Origin: Bacillus vallismortis
GTDB taxonomy: Bacteria; Bacillota; Bacilli; Bacillales; Bacillaceae
NCBI RefSeq assembly: GCF_004116955.1
Contig: NZ_CP026362.1
Coordinates: 3,487,501 to 3,545,000 of the forward strand
Direction of reading: 5' to 3'
Length of the DNA stretch: 57,500 nt
Positions 1 through 12,273 of the stretch are shown piece after piece. The notes under the pieces were generated by a model, which made no database searches, was not told the DNA's origin, and saw nothing but the letters and a program-made list of their open reading frames with translations. The position numbers were made by a program, and so were the translations under genes. Position 1 is the first letter of the stretch. Each line of letters begins with the position of its first letter.

Positions 1-2486
<2,486 letters not shown>

Positions 2487-2606
2487 AGTTTGACTGACTA
2501 CGCACATCGCTGTGCGATTTATAAAAAATGAATTAACAGGTACGTTTTGTCTTGTTTAGTTTTCAAAGATCATTTTGTTTGTCGACTTCGTTTAAGCGAC
2601 TTTATT

Positions 2607-2635
2607 ATTATAACTCGCTGACTCAGTGAAGTCAA
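2607..2635 (-). promoter_or_regulatory. rRNA operon promoter P2 (sigma-A)
   Basis: The −35 TTGACT (2630-2635) and −10 TATAAT (2607-2612) are separated by exactly 17 bases. Six bases after the −10 comes a G at 2600. rRNA promoters of B. subtilis typically start with GTP and are controlled by GTP supply, so 2600 is the likely +1. The leader then runs about 114 nt to the mature 16S end. Confidence 0.88.
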
Positions 2636-2690
2636 TAACTTTTTTGAATTTCTTTTTTGGTCATTGCCTTGTTTAGCGGCAACGAATAAT

Positions 2691-2719
2691 AATATACCAC
2701 CTTGTAAATAATAGTGCAA
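2691..2719 (-). promoter_or_regulatory. rRNA operon promoter P1 (sigma-A)
   Basis: The −35 TTGCAC (2714-2719) and −10 TATATT (2691-2696) are 17 bases apart, 84 bp upstream of P2. The likely start is the G at 2683. The sequence upstream (2720-2752) is very A/T-rich, like an UP element, and abuts the lysS terminator. Confidence 0.85.
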
Positions 2720-2753
2720 TAGTTTTTTTGAAGAAATACTTAAGAATTTAAAA

Positions 2754-2788
2754 AGAGCGGCATCCTTTCACTTGAAGGATGCCGCTCT
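2754..2788 (-). terminator. lysS terminator
   Basis: A 14-bp perfect stem (2754-2767 with 2775-2788) is followed on the − strand by a short U-run. It sits directly after the lysS stop and closes the folate-lysS transcription unit just before the strong rRNA promoters. Confidence 0.9.
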
Positions 2789-2794
2789 TCTTTA

Positions 2795-4321
<1,527 letters not shown>

Positions 4322-4340
4322 TCATGAAAAAAGCAGAAAA

Positions 4341-4363
4341 ACTGCCAGCATAAAACTGGCAGT
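4341..4363 (-). terminator. Weak hairpin between dusB and lysS
   Basis: ACTGCCAG and CTGGCAGT form an 8-bp stem with a 7-base loop, followed on the − strand by U-rich sequence interrupted by CTGC. It may partly terminate or attenuate transcription from dusB into lysS. I see no clear new promoter before lysS, so read-through seems necessary. Confidence 0.5.
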
Positions 4364-4385
4364 GAGCAGCAAATAGAGGTGAGTA

Positions 4386-5387
4386 TTATCCTACTTTTGC
4401 GTTTTGAAGCTCTTTTGCCTCAACTTCAACAGTAAATGCATCTAAAAGCTGCACAACCTCTTCTCTTGTCTCGCAATGATTGATGTCATTACGAACATTC
4501 GCATTGCCTCTTACGCCTTTCAGATACCATGCAGCGTGCTTTCTCATTTCTCTTACCGCTACGTTTTCACCTTTTAAGTCAATCAGGCGGTCAAGGTGCA
4601 GTTTGCATACAGCCATCTTTTCGCGTACTTGCGGCTCTTCTTTCAATTCACCTGTTTCAAGGTACTGAACCGTACGGTAAATCATCCACGGATTGCCCAA
4701 TGCAGCGCGACCAATCATGACACCGTCTACTCCTGTTTCATCGAGCATACGCTTTGCATCCTGCGGCGTCTTAACATCGCCGTTTCCGATAACCGGAATT
4801 GATACTGATTGTTTTACTTCTTTAATGATGTCCCAGTTTGCGGTTCCTTCGTACATCTGAACTCTTGTACGGCCGTGGAGCGCAACTGCTTTTCCGCCGG
4901 CACGTTCTACAGCCTGTGCGTTTTTCACTGCGAAAATGTGGTCTTCATCCCAGCCCATTCTCATTTTTACTGTAACTGGTTTATCAACGGCATCCACTAC
5001 TGCAGAAACCATTTCGTAAATCTTATCAGGATCGAGAAGCCATTTCGCTCCCGCGTCACATTTTGTAATCTTCGGTACAGGGCATCCCATATTAATATCA
5101 ATAATATCAGCAGTTGTGTTTTGGTCTACAAACTTCGCCGCTTCCACAAGGGTTTCCTTTTTTCCTCCAAAGATTTGAAGGCTGAGCGGTTTTTCGCGTT
5201 CATCAATGTAAAGCATCCCCATGGTTCTTGCATTGTTGTAAAGGATCGCTTTGTCACTGACCATTTCAGCGCATACCAACCCAGCACCGAATTCCTTTAC
5301 AGTCAACCTGAATGCCGAGTTGCAGACACCAGCCATCGGAGCAAGGACAACCCGGTTTTTCAATTGAATATCTCCGATTTTAAACAT
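4386..5387 (-). CDS. dusB: tRNA-dihydrouridine synthase
   Basis: This FMN-dependent enzyme reduces specific uridines in tRNA to dihydrouridine (B. subtilis yacF). It has 333 residues, full length. The TIM-barrel start KNRVVLAPMAGVCNSAFR, the DINMGCP motif with its catalytic cysteine, and the FMN-phosphate region with GNGDV and GVMIGRAALGNPW are all present. A good GGGAGG site precedes the ATG. It lies 16 bp after yazB and before lysS, in the same order as in B. subtilis, where it is co-transcribed with folate genes. Confidence 0.97.
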   Translation of the reverse strand: MFKIGDIQLKNRVVLAPMAGVCNSAFRLTVKEFGAGLVCAEMVSDKAILYNNARTMGMLYIDEREKPLSLQIFGGKKETLVEAAKFVDQNTTADIIDINMGCPVPKITKCDAGAKWLLDPDKIYEMVSAVVDAVDKPVTVKMRMGWDEDHIFAVKNAQAVERAGGKAVALHGRTRVQMYEGTANWDIIKEVKQSVSIPVIGNGDVKTPQDAKRMLDETGVDGVMIGRAALGNPWMIYRTVQYLETGELKEEPQVREKMAVCKLHLDRLIDLKGENVAVREMRKHAAWYLKGVRGNANVRNDINHCETREEVVQLLDAFTVEVEAKELQNAKVG

Positions 5388-5403
5388 ATTTGACCTCCCT
5401 TCA

Positions 5404-5622
5404 TCATTTGTTATCTTTTTCTGACGGCGCTAATTCGTCCACGCTTATATTTAAAACATCTGCTGCACCTTGAATGATGTCAGCTGATGGCAATCGGTTT
5501 CCGCGTTCAATTTCGCCGAGAATAGAAACTGATATACCTAATGCTTTTGCAAATCCTTCTTGAGTATAACCTTTCAGCTTTCTGAATGCACGAATTCGTC
5601 TACCCCAGATATCTGCTTCCAT
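5404..5622 (-). CDS. yazB: Small XRE-family helix-turn-helix protein YazB
   Basis: This 72-residue protein is almost entirely one lambda-repressor/XRE helix-turn-helix domain: GRRIRAFRKLKGYTQEGFAKALGIS, then SVSILGEIERGNRLPS as the recognition region. It probably binds DNA, but its target is not known to me. Its start lies 49 bases inside the 3' end of folK in another frame, which implies translational coupling to the folate operon. A regulator of the surrounding folate genes is a plausible but untested role. Confidence 0.9.
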   Translation of the reverse strand: MEADIWGRRIRAFRKLKGYTQEGFAKALGISVSILGEIERGNRLPSADIIQGAADVLNISVDELAPSEKDNK

Positions 5623-6077
5623 ACTCTTACACCTTCTTGGTCTGTTTCCGCGCTTATTGCCTCTTCTTCAACCTGCTGGCAAATCTCCGCGAGCGGCACA
5701 AGGACAAACAAACGCTCATACATTCTCGGATGCGGAACAATTAGTTGCTCTGTTTCAATATTTTCACGATTAAACAGCAAAATGTCAAGGTCTGCCGTCC
5801 GCGGTCCCCATCTTACTTCCCTTGTTCTGCCTAACTCATATTCTATATGCTGTGTCAGTTCTAGAAGTTCAAAAGGGTTCAGCGATGTCGTGATTTCAAC
5901 AGCCATATTCAAGAATTCAGCTTGATCTTCGTATCCGACCGGATCAGTTTCGTAAATAGAGGATACTTTAGTAACTGTCACCTCATCATGTTGATGCAAC
6001 AATGTCACCGCTCGCCTTAAATACTTTTCTTTATCTCCAATGTTCGACCCAAGCGCAATATAAGCTATATTGTTCAT
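5574..6077 (-). CDS. folK: Hydroxymethyl-dihydropterin pyrophosphokinase
   Basis: FolK transfers pyrophosphate from ATP to 6-hydroxymethyl-7,8-dihydropterin, the step before dihydropteroate synthase. The protein has 167 residues. It opens with the family signature IAYIALGSNIGDKEKYL and has WGPRTADLDILLF and PHPRMYERLFVLVPLAEI. It overlaps folB by 4 bases (ATGA) and has a poor ribosome site of its own, so it is probably translated by coupling. It also overlaps yazB by 49 bases at the other end. Confidence 0.97.
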   Translation of the reverse strand: MNNIAYIALGSNIGDKEKYLRRAVTLLHQHDEVTVTKVSSIYETDPVGYEDQAEFLNMAVEITTSLNPFELLELTQHIEYELGRTREVRWGPRTADLDILLFNRENIETEQLIVPHPRMYERLFVLVPLAEICQQVEEEAISAETDQEGVRVWKQISGVDEFVHSES

Positions 6078-6436
6078 GATTTTTTTCTCGTGATTTCAAT
6101 CGCTACTGATTTATAGTGTCCGGGAATTGGCGGATCGGGCTTAATGACTTTCACAGTACATTGCTTTACTGGCTTAAATTTGTTAAGGACAGATTCAGCA
6201 ATACGTTCCGCCAGTGTTTCCACCAATTTCACAGGTTCCCCTTCTACGATATCTTTACATACGTGATAGAGCTCAGCGTAGTTGATCGTTTCCTCAAGGT
6301 CGTCTGTTTGTCCGGCTTTGCTTAAATCCAGCTCAGCGGTTAGATCAACTTTAAACCGCTGACCAAGCTTGTTTTCCTCTTTGAACACACCGTGATATCC
6401 GTAAAACTCCATTCCTTCTACATAGACTTTATCCAT
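6074..6436 (-). CDS. folB: Dihydroneopterin aldolase
   Basis: FolB converts 7,8-dihydroneopterin to 6-hydroxymethyl-7,8-dihydropterin and glycolaldehyde. It is a 120-residue protein of the tunnelling fold, normally an octamer. The start DKVYVEGMEFYGYHGVFKEE holds the conserved YGYHG, and KPDPPIPGHYKSVAIEI is the usual C-terminal signature. It overlaps sul by 8 bases and folK by 4, giving a continuous chain of overlapping folate genes. Confidence 0.97.
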   Translation of the reverse strand: MDKVYVEGMEFYGYHGVFKEENKLGQRFKVDLTAELDLSKAGQTDDLEETINYAELYHVCKDIVEGEPVKLVETLAERIAESVLNKFKPVKQCTVKVIKPDPPIPGHYKSVAIEITRKKS

Positions 6437-7286
6437 GGTGCTTCCCTCCCTTATTCAGCATTGCGTCCATCATTTTCGCCATTCTGGCAATTTGTTTTAC
6501 ATCATGGACCCTGACGATGTCGCAGCCTTTTTGAATCCCGAGACACACAGTTGCACCTGTGCCCTCAGTCCGCTCCTCAGGCGGAAGATCCAACACACGT
6601 CCGATGAATCTTTTTCGGGAGGTTGCCAAAAGAACCGGATACCCCAGCCCGCTGAAAATCTCGAGTTTGTTCATCACTGCCAAATTATCGTGATAGGTTT
6701 TCGCGAAACCAATTCCGGGATCAAGAATAATGTTCTTCTCCTCCACACCGGCCTCAACAGCGATTTTCACACTCTCCAATAAGTCCGATAACATATCCGG
6801 CAATAAGTCATTGTAATTCCTCTCTGGGCGGTTATGCATGAGAACAATCGGTACGTTGTGTTCGGCTGCAACAGATGCCATCTTTGGGTCATGTTTCGCT
6901 CCCCAAATATCATTGATGATAGATGCGCCGGCTTTAACAGCTTCATCTGCGACAGAAGCCTTGTACGTATCTACAGAAATCGGCACGCCCAGTTCTTTTG
7001 TGATACGCTCAATCACAGGAATCACTCTGGACATTTCCTCATCCTCTGACACATACTCGGCGCCGGGTCTTGTGGATTCTCCTCCGATGTCAATGATATG
7101 GGCACCGTCATCGATCATCTCTTTCGCGTGCAGCAACGCCTTGTCCAAGCTGTCATATTTTCCGCCGTCCGAGAAAGAGTCAGGCGTTACGTTTAAAATC
7201 CCCATCACCAGTGTCTTCTCGTTATATGATAAAGCGCTGGGCTTGGTGTGGATTACTTGTGTTTGGTCTATTGTTTGCTGCGCCAT
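6429..7286 (-). CDS. sul: Dihydropteroate synthase
   Basis: This enzyme (folP, called sul in B. subtilis) joins p-aminobenzoate to hydroxymethyl-dihydropterin pyrophosphate and is the sulfonamide target. The protein has 285 residues in a TIM barrel. MGILNVTPDSFSDGG (first DHPS signature), the second signature GAHIIDIGGESTRPGA, and ILDPGIGFAKT are intact. Its start overlaps the 3' end of pabC by 19 bases. I cannot judge drug susceptibility from the sequence. Confidence 0.97.
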   Translation of the reverse strand: MAQQTIDQTQVIHTKPSALSYNEKTLVMGILNVTPDSFSDGGKYDSLDKALLHAKEMIDDGAHIIDIGGESTRPGAEYVSEDEEMSRVIPVIERITKELGVPISVDTYKASVADEAVKAGASIINDIWGAKHDPKMASVAAEHNVPIVLMHNRPERNYNDLLPDMLSDLLESVKIAVEAGVEEKNIILDPGIGFAKTYHDNLAVMNKLEIFSGLGYPVLLATSRKRFIGRVLDLPPEERTEGTGATVCLGIQKGCDIVRVHDVKQIARMAKMMDAMLNKGGKHHG

Positions 7287-8149
7287 TCTCTTCCCCTCTT
7301 TTCATGAATCATGTTCTTTATTTCTTTTTTGTAAAGCATTTGAAGTGCAGAGAACGCTTCTCCGCTTCGGCCCGCATAGTTTGCATTTTCTATTTTAGTA
7401 AATGGGATGATTTCCAGAACCGAGTTTGTCATCCACGCTTCATCAGCTGCCAAAAGAGCTTCCAGCGCGTATCGGCCCGTTTTGAGCTCCAGTCCTAATT
7501 TCTTTGCATTTTCAATGACAAAACGTCTCGTGACGCCGTCCAGAATACCTGTATCAATCGACGGAGTATAAATGCAGCTGCCTTTTCTCCAGAAAACATT
7601 TGATATGATGCCTTCTGCAACAGCTCCATCGTCCGTCAAGAAAATCCCTTCGATACGCGGATCATTTCCGATTTCCCTTTTCGCATACATATTATTTAAA
7701 TAATGATGAGATTTTAATCGGAACGGGCCCTCTGGTGTGTTTCTCCTTATTGATAAAACCTTACCTTCTTTTTGCATAGGAAGGCTTTCTGGGTTCAGCT
7801 GGTTCACAATACATAAAACAGTGGGGCTATCGTAAGTCTGGGCAACAAAGCCTTTATCGCTGATGCCGGCTGATATGTTCAATCTGACGCGGGCATCGCC
7901 ATCCCTGATATCATTCAGCCAAAGCAGCTTGTCCAGCATCTCAAGAACCTCATGCTTTGAAACAGTATATTCGATTTGCAGATCTAAGAGCGCACGCTCA
8001 AGCCTTTCTATATGCCAATCAAGTAAAAACGGACACCCTTCGTAGAGCCTGAAGGTTTCGAAAACACCGATCCCATATAAAAAACCATGGTCAAAAGGAG
8101 AAAGAACTGCATCTTTCTCCTCTATATACCGGCCGTTAACATATATCAT
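7268..8149 (-). CDS. pabC: Aminodeoxychorismate lyase
   Basis: PabC is a PLP enzyme of fold type IV that releases pyruvate from aminodeoxychorismate to give p-aminobenzoate. It has 293 residues. YVNGRYIEEKDAVLSPFDHGFLYG is the family start, with the PLP lysine expected in the HHYLNNMYAKRE region, and NVFWRKGSCIYTP follows. The frame can open at a GTG (8152), but the ATG at 8149 shares its A with the pabA stop (TGATG), the usual sign of coupled translation, and gives the family length. Confidence 0.96.
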   Translation of the reverse strand: MIYVNGRYIEEKDAVLSPFDHGFLYGIGVFETFRLYEGCPFLLDWHIERLERALLDLQIEYTVSKHEVLEMLDKLLWLNDIRDGDARVRLNISAGISDKGFVAQTYDSPTVLCIVNQLNPESLPMQKEGKVLSIRRNTPEGPFRLKSHHYLNNMYAKREIGNDPRIEGIFLTDDGAVAEGIISNVFWRKGSCIYTPSIDTGILDGVTRRFVIENAKKLGLELKTGRYALEALLAADEAWMTNSVLEIIPFTKIENANYAGRSGEAFSALQMLYKKEIKNMIHEKRGREWRSKQ

Positions 8150-8733
8150 CACGCAATAACTTCCTTGCGGTATGTCTCAATGAAATTTCTGAGCATTTCT
8201 TTCCCAAATGAGGTCATAATGGATTCCGGGTGAAATTGCACGCCCTCAATCGGGAGGTCATTGTGGCGAATGGCCATGATTTCTCCTTCTTTCGTTTGTG
8301 CTGTTACTGTAAAACAGCTTGGCAGTGTCTCAGGTTTTACGATTAGCGAGTGATAACGAGTCGCAACAAGGGGATTTTTCAAACCTTCAAAGATTGTCTT
8401 GCCGTCATGCTCGATATTCGAGGTTTTTCCGTGCATCAGCCGCTCTGCTCTCACCACGTCACCGCCAAACACTTGTGCGATGGACTGATGTCCGAGACAA
8501 ACACCGAAAATGGGGATTCTTCCTGCAAAATGTTTAATTGCTTCTAGGCTAATCCCTGCCTCATCGGGGCTGCACGGTCCGGGTGAAATCATCAGAAAAT
8601 CCGGAGAAAGATCTTCAATTTCTTCGATCGTAATGTCGTCATTGCGTTTCACAATCAATTCTTCCCCAAGCTCGCCTAAATACTGCACCAAGTTGTACGT
8701 GAATGAATCGTAGTTATCAATCATTAAAATCAT
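8149..8733 (-). CDS. pabA: Aminodeoxychorismate/anthranilate synthase glutaminase subunit
   Basis: This class I glutamine amidotransferase has 194 residues. [18 protein letters not shown] is at the start, the nucleophile sits in GVCLGHQSI, and the catalytic His-Glu pair is in GVQFHPESI. In B. subtilis this single subunit (also called trpG) serves both PabB, for p-aminobenzoate, and TrpE, for anthranilate. That dual role explains control by tryptophan: a ladder of GAG triplets overlaps its ribosome site (see 8736-8782). It overlaps pabB by 4 bases. Confidence 0.97.
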   Translation of the reverse strand: MILMIDNYDSFTYNLVQYLGELGEELIVKRNDDITIEEIEDLSPDFLMISPGPCSPDEAGISLEAIKHFAGRIPIFGVCLGHQSIAQVFGGDVVRAERLMHGKTSNIEHDGKTIFEGLKNPLVATRYHSLIVKPETLPSCFTVTAQTKEGEIMAIRHNDLPIEGVQFHPESIMTSFGKEMLRNFIETYRKEVIA

Positions 8734-10160
8734 GTCTCAGCTCTCCTCATCTCATTTTTGGTCTCTTCTTTGCTCAGCTCTAACGCCTTTTGCATCGCAA
8801 AAGCTTTTTTGAATGATTCCCTGTATTCGTGCTTTGGAACAGAATCAATCACAACTCCTGCGCCGGACTGCATGAATGCCTGCCCTCCGGTTGCATAAAT
8901 GGTTCGGATGACGATATTAAAATGAAGATCGTTGTTATATCCAAACCACCCTATAGATCCAGTATAAAGCCCGCGGCGTGTCGGCTCAAGTTCTTCTATA
9001 ATTTCCATCGTTCTTACTTTGGGAGCACCTGTAATGGTTCCTCCGGGAAATAAGGCATGAATAATATCTACAGCATCGTACCCATCCTGCAGTTCCCCTT
9101 GAACGTTAGATACGATGTGCATCACATGCGAGTATTTTTCGATGGCCATAAACTCGTTCACGTTCACAGACCCGTACCTTGATACTCTCCCTAAATCATT
9201 TCGCTCAAGATCAACCAGCATGACATGTTCAGCGCGTTCTTTTTCATTGTGGATCAATTCGTTTGCGAGCGCCTTATCTTCTTCATCGGTTTTCCCTCTT
9301 GAACGGGTGCCTGCAATCGGTCTCGTCTCTAATCGTTTCCCCTTTTTGCTGACAAGAAGTTCAGGCGATCCGCAAATGATCTGGAAATCAGGTGTCTCTA
9401 AATAAGCCATATAAGGAGAAGGATTTACTTCTCTCAGGGTTTTGTAAACTTGATATGGGTGGGCAGACAGTGACTGTGACTGCCTTACTGATAGATTAAC
9501 CTGAAACACATCTCCGCTGGCGATGTATTGTTTGATTTTCTCTACAGCCTGCGAGAATCCATCCTCAGTAAATGGCGCCGCGAAGGAACCGTCCGTTTCA
9601 TGCTTTATCTCTCGCGAAGGAATAGCCGGAAGCTCAGTCAGCCACATCTGTTCCAGCCCAGATAACTTCGCGTCTGCGGATGCGCGATCAGAATCATTAA
9701 CATGAGTAATCAGCCACAGAGACTCTTCTTGATGGTCATAAACTGCTATATCATCAAATACAAGAAAATAAATATCTGGCGTTTCCAAATCATCTAGTGA
9801 CAGCATTTTAAAATTTTCAATGTAACGTGCGTAATCATAGCTGAGGAAACCGATTGCCCCGCCTTGAAAATCCGGAAGCTCGTGATTTGTTTCTGTTTCC
9901 AGCGTTTTAAACCAGCTGTGGAAGGCGCGTAATGGGTCACCTTCTTTAAACAGTATCTCATCACCATGCTTAATAGTCGTCATCCCGTCTTTTCCTTTTA
10001 CAGTCGCAATTGGATCAAGACCGGCTATACTGTATCTGCCGCCTCTCGCGCTTTCAAGCAGCACATGATGTTTTTTGGTTTGTGCAAGTTTCTCAAATTG
10101 TTGTAAGAATGAGTCTTTTAGAAAAGGTACTTTTTTGCCTGCCGGTCTGCGTTGTGCCAT
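8730..10160 (-). CDS. pabB: Aminodeoxychorismate synthase component I
   Basis: PabB converts chorismate and ammonia to 4-amino-4-deoxychorismate, the first committed step to p-aminobenzoate. The 476-residue protein shows the chorismate-binding fold: [21 protein letters not shown], the [12 protein letters not shown] loop, [13 protein letters not shown], and [18 protein letters not shown]. The Shine-Dalgarno AGAGGA precedes the ATG. The last codons, encoding a charged tail, form the GAG ladder that regulates pabA, so this end of the protein is constrained by RNA function. It is the first gene of the folate operon. Confidence 0.97.
   Translation of the reverse strand: MAQRRPAGKKVPFLKDSFLQQFEKLAQTKKHHVLLESARGGRYSIAGLDPIATVKGKDGMTTIKHGDEILFKEGDPLRAFHSWFKTLETETNHELPDFQGGAIGFLSYDYARYIENFKMLSLDDLETPDIYFLVFDDIAVYDHQEESLWLITHVNDSDRASADAKLSGLEQMWLTELPAIPSREIKHETDGSFAAPFTEDGFSQAVEKIKQYIASGDVFQVNLSVRQSQSLSAHPYQVYKTLREVNPSPYMAYLETPDFQIICGSPELLVSKKGKRLETRPIAGTRSRGKTDEEDKALANELIHNEKERAEHVMLVDLERNDLGRVSRYGSVNVNEFMAIEKYSHVMHIVSNVQGELQDGYDAVDIIHALFPGGTITGAPKVRTMEIIEELEPTRRGLYTGSIGWFGYNNDLHFNIVIRTIYATGGQAFMQSGAGVVIDSVPKHEYRESFKKAFAMQKALELSKEETKNEMRRAET
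8736..8782 (-). promoter_or_regulatory. TRAP binding site over the pabA (trpG) ribosome site
   Basis: On the − strand RNA, GAG triplets lie at 8736, 8741, 8746 and 8751, then 8763, 8773 and 8778, with an AAG at 8768. Most are exactly 5 bases apart (two-base spacers), as the 11-subunit TRAP protein requires. The array ends 2-3 bases before the pabA ATG, so bound TRAP would hide the ribosome site. TRAP control of pabA/trpG translation is established in B. subtilis. The TRAP gene (mtrB) itself is outside the window. Confidence 0.88.
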
Positions 10161-10291
10161 TTATATCATTCCTCTATTTTCTTTTTTGCTTGATTTTTAT
10201 TGTAAAGCAATCTTGTTGGTGAAAAAAGTGAATTTCTCTTCCAAGAATATCATTCGAAACAGACACGGCATATTTGATGCAGAAATAAAAA

Positions 10292-10313
10292 AACTCCCGG
10301 CAGGCCGGGAGTT
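10292..10313 (-). terminator. cysK terminator
   Basis: AACTCCCGG and CCGGGAGTT pair around a CAGG loop and are followed on the − strand by seven T. It isolates cysK from the folate operon. The remaining 130 bases before pabB are A/T-rich, and I found no convincing promoter there. Confidence 0.92.
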
Positions 10314-10320
10314 TGGCTTT

Positions 10321-11247
10321 TTAATCGAATTGATACAGCGGCGTGCTCAGATAACGTTCGCCGTTACTTGGAATGACGGCCAATACTTTTTTGCCTTTTC
10401 CAAGCTTTTTCGCTACTTGAAGAGCAGCATAAATTGCCGCGCCTGATGAGATGCCTCCGAGAATTCCTTCTTCACGTGCAGCTCTGCGTGCATATTCGAA
10501 TGCCTCTTCATTCTTTACAGGGAAGATTTCATCGTATACTTCTGTGTTTAAGATGTCCGGCACAAATCCAGCCCCGATTCCCTGGATTTTGTGGGGGCCT
10601 GGTTTTCCTCCTGAAAGAACAGGAGAGTCTGACGGTTCAACAGCGTAAATTTTGATGGAAGGGTATGCTTCCTTCAGAACCTCGCCCGCTCCTGTAATTG
10701 TTCCACCGGTGCCGATACCGGCTACAAATGCATCAAGCTGGTCATCGCCAAATTGCTGAACGATTTCTTTACCCGTTGTTTGGCGGTGAATTTCTGGATT
10801 AGAAGGGTTATTAAACTGTTGCGGCACAAAGTACCCGTGCTTTTCAGCAAGCTCTTCAGCTTTCTTAATGGCACCTTTCATTCCTTCCGCACCCGGAGTC
10901 AGCACAAGCTCAGCACCATATGCGCGAAGAAGGTTGCGGCGCTCCATGCTCATTGTATCAGGCATAACCAATATGGCTTTTAATCCTTTAGCAGCAGCAA
11001 CCATCGCAAGCCCGATTCCGGTATTTCCGCTTGTCGGTTCAATGATTGTGTCACCAGCTTTTAATTTCCCTTCTCTTTCAGCGGCTTCAATCATGGCTAA
11101 TCCGATACGGTCTTTTACACTGCTTCCAGGGTTCATGTATTCAAGCTTTAGATATACATCTGCGCTATTCTCATCTGCAAGGCGATTTAATTTAACGATT
11201 GGCGTATTCCCTATTAATTCAGTAATGGAGTTTGCTACACGTACCAT
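10321..11247 (-). CDS. cysK: Cysteine synthase (O-acetylserine sulfhydrylase)
   Basis: CysK makes cysteine from O-acetylserine and sulfide using PLP. It is 308 residues long. The PLP lysine is K45 in [11 protein letters not shown], the substrate loop TSGNTG is at 72-77, and [16 protein letters not shown] binds the PLP phosphate. A GTG at 11256 also opens the frame but lies within the GAGGTG ribosome site, so the ATG at 11247 is used. In B. subtilis CysK also partners the CymR repressor, and the upstream region has both a sigma-A promoter and a CymR-like box. Confidence 0.98.
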   Translation of the reverse strand: MVRVANSITELIGNTPIVKLNRLADENSADVYLKLEYMNPGSSVKDRIGLAMIEAAEREGKLKAGDTIIEPTSGNTGIGLAMVAAAKGLKAILVMPDTMSMERRNLLRAYGAELVLTPGAEGMKGAIKKAEELAEKHGYFVPQQFNNPSNPEIHRQTTGKEIVQQFGDDQLDAFVAGIGTGGTITGAGEVLKEAYPSIKIYAVEPSDSPVLSGGKPGPHKIQGIGAGFVPDILNTEVYDEIFPVKNEEAFEYARRAAREEGILGGISSGAAIYAALQVAKKLGKGKKVLAVIPSNGERYLSTPLYQFD

Positions 11248-11259
11248 TCTCGACACCTC

Positions 11260-11286
11260 AATTTCCGACTATTTGTATTGGTATTA
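11260..11286 (-). promoter_or_regulatory. Probable CymR operator in the cysK leader
   Basis: Read on the − strand, the 27-bp element starts TAATAC and ends GGAAATT, with the conserved central A positions. It fits the CymR consensus as I remember it (TAAW-N-C … GGAATTW) except at the base before GGAA and one base near the end. It lies just downstream of the cysK −10, where binding would block transcription when cysteine is plentiful. Confidence 0.65.
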
Positions 11287-11293
11287 TGTATAT

Positions 11294-11322
11294 AATCTAT
11301 CAATTTCAAAATTTTTTGTCAA
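11294..11322 (-). promoter_or_regulatory. cysK sigma-A promoter
   Basis: A consensus −35 TTGACA (11317-11322) is 17 bases from TAGATT (11294-11299). The −35 abuts the yacD stop codon at 11323. Confidence 0.75.
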
Positions 11323-12216
11323 TCACTTAGTACTTTTTTCCCCATAAAACCAAGATACATCGGCTTCTTTCCAAAGCGTTTTGACTGTCGCTTTATCACC
11401 TAACTGATCCATTGCGATTTGCCGTCTGATCTGATCCTTCACTTCATCATATGAGAATGTTCTCGCCTTTAGTTTTTCTTTCAGCTGAATAACGGCGTAT
11501 CCGTTACTTACCTTTATCGGTTCGTCAGACCATTCATCCTCTTTAATTGTTTTTGCTTCTTCAATGTATGCTGACGGAATGTTGGCTGATGCTTCTGTGA
11601 CAAAGCCTAAATCTCCGCCGTATGGTGATGTGTATCTGTCTGCAGACCTTTCCGCCGCTACAGCTTCAAAGCTTGAGCCGCCTTTCAGCTCTTTCAGGAC
11701 TTCTCTCGCTTCTTCTTCATCTTTTACCACAATGTGACGAATTCGATACGAATCATCAAACTGATACAGCTCTTTATTTTTATTGTAGAATGATTTCATT
11801 TCTTTATTAGAAATATCAATATCCTTTGTTAACAGTTCCTCAAGGAGAATATTATAACGAATTTGGTCTTTCCACTCTTTTTCTGTTGTACGTTCGTCTT
11901 CGTAAAAAGAATTGTTAACCGCCTTAATCAACAAAAACTCACGATCAATTTCGTTTTTAGACACTTTGAGATTGTTCTTTTTGGCGAGCTGCTCAACGAC
12001 TCGGGCATTGATCATATCTTCAAGTGTCGACTTTCCATATTGATCTTCCATTTCTTTCAGCCACTCTTGTCTCGTCACGCTTTTGCTTCCGACAGTCGCA
12101 ATAGACTCCCCGGATGGCGATGCGCCGGCTTGGGATTTCGTCAGCGTATATGCAACGGCAATACAGCAAACCAACAGCGCCCCTAAAATAACGGTCCACA
12201 TTGTTCTTGATTTCAA
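11323..12216 (-). CDS. yacD: PrsA-like peptidyl-prolyl isomerase YacD
   Basis: This 297-residue protein has an N-terminal membrane segment (about 7-25). A SurA/PrsA-like N-domain follows, then a parvulin (PpiC) rotamase domain at about 158-248, starting YRIRHIVVKDEEEAREVL. It resembles the extracellular foldase PrsA but lacks a clear lipobox cysteine followed by the usual residues, so it looks anchored by an uncleaved segment. Its true clients are unknown to me. It sits between hslO and cysK, and I see no terminator before the cysK promoter. Confidence 0.9.
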   Translation of the reverse strand: MKSRTMWTVILGALLVCCIAVAYTLTKSQAGASPSGESIATVGSKSVTRQEWLKEMEDQYGKSTLEDMINARVVEQLAKKNNLKVSKNEIDREFLLIKAVNNSFYEDERTTEKEWKDQIRYNILLEELLTKDIDISNKEMKSFYNKNKELYQFDDSYRIRHIVVKDEEEAREVLKELKGGSSFEAVAAERSADRYTSPYGGDLGFVTEASANIPSAYIEEAKTIKEDEWSDEPIKVSNGYAVIQLKEKLKARTFSYDEVKDQIRRQIAMDQLGDKATVKTLWKEADVSWFYGEKSTK

Positions 12217-12250
12217 ACCTGCTTTCAGCTCCTTTATTGAAATGTAAAAA

Positions 12251-12273
12251 ACCCGCTAAAGAGCTTAGCGGGT
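12251..12273 (-). terminator. hslO terminator overlapping its stop codon
   Basis: ACCCGCTAA pairs with TTAGCGGGT, followed on the − strand by six T. The 5' arm of the stem includes the hslO stop codon (12265-12267). Confidence 0.9.

Noticed and set aside
6838..7398. A 186-codon + strand frame opposite sul and pabC.
   Set aside because: It is antisense to two certain genes, has no ribosome site, and its composition follows the complementary codons. Similar long shadows at 4809-5393, 15103-15636 and 34369-34980 were rejected for the same reason.
10161..10290. A promoter for the pabB folate operon.
   Set aside because: TACAAT-like −10 sequences occur, but no −35 at an acceptable distance was found, so I did not list one.
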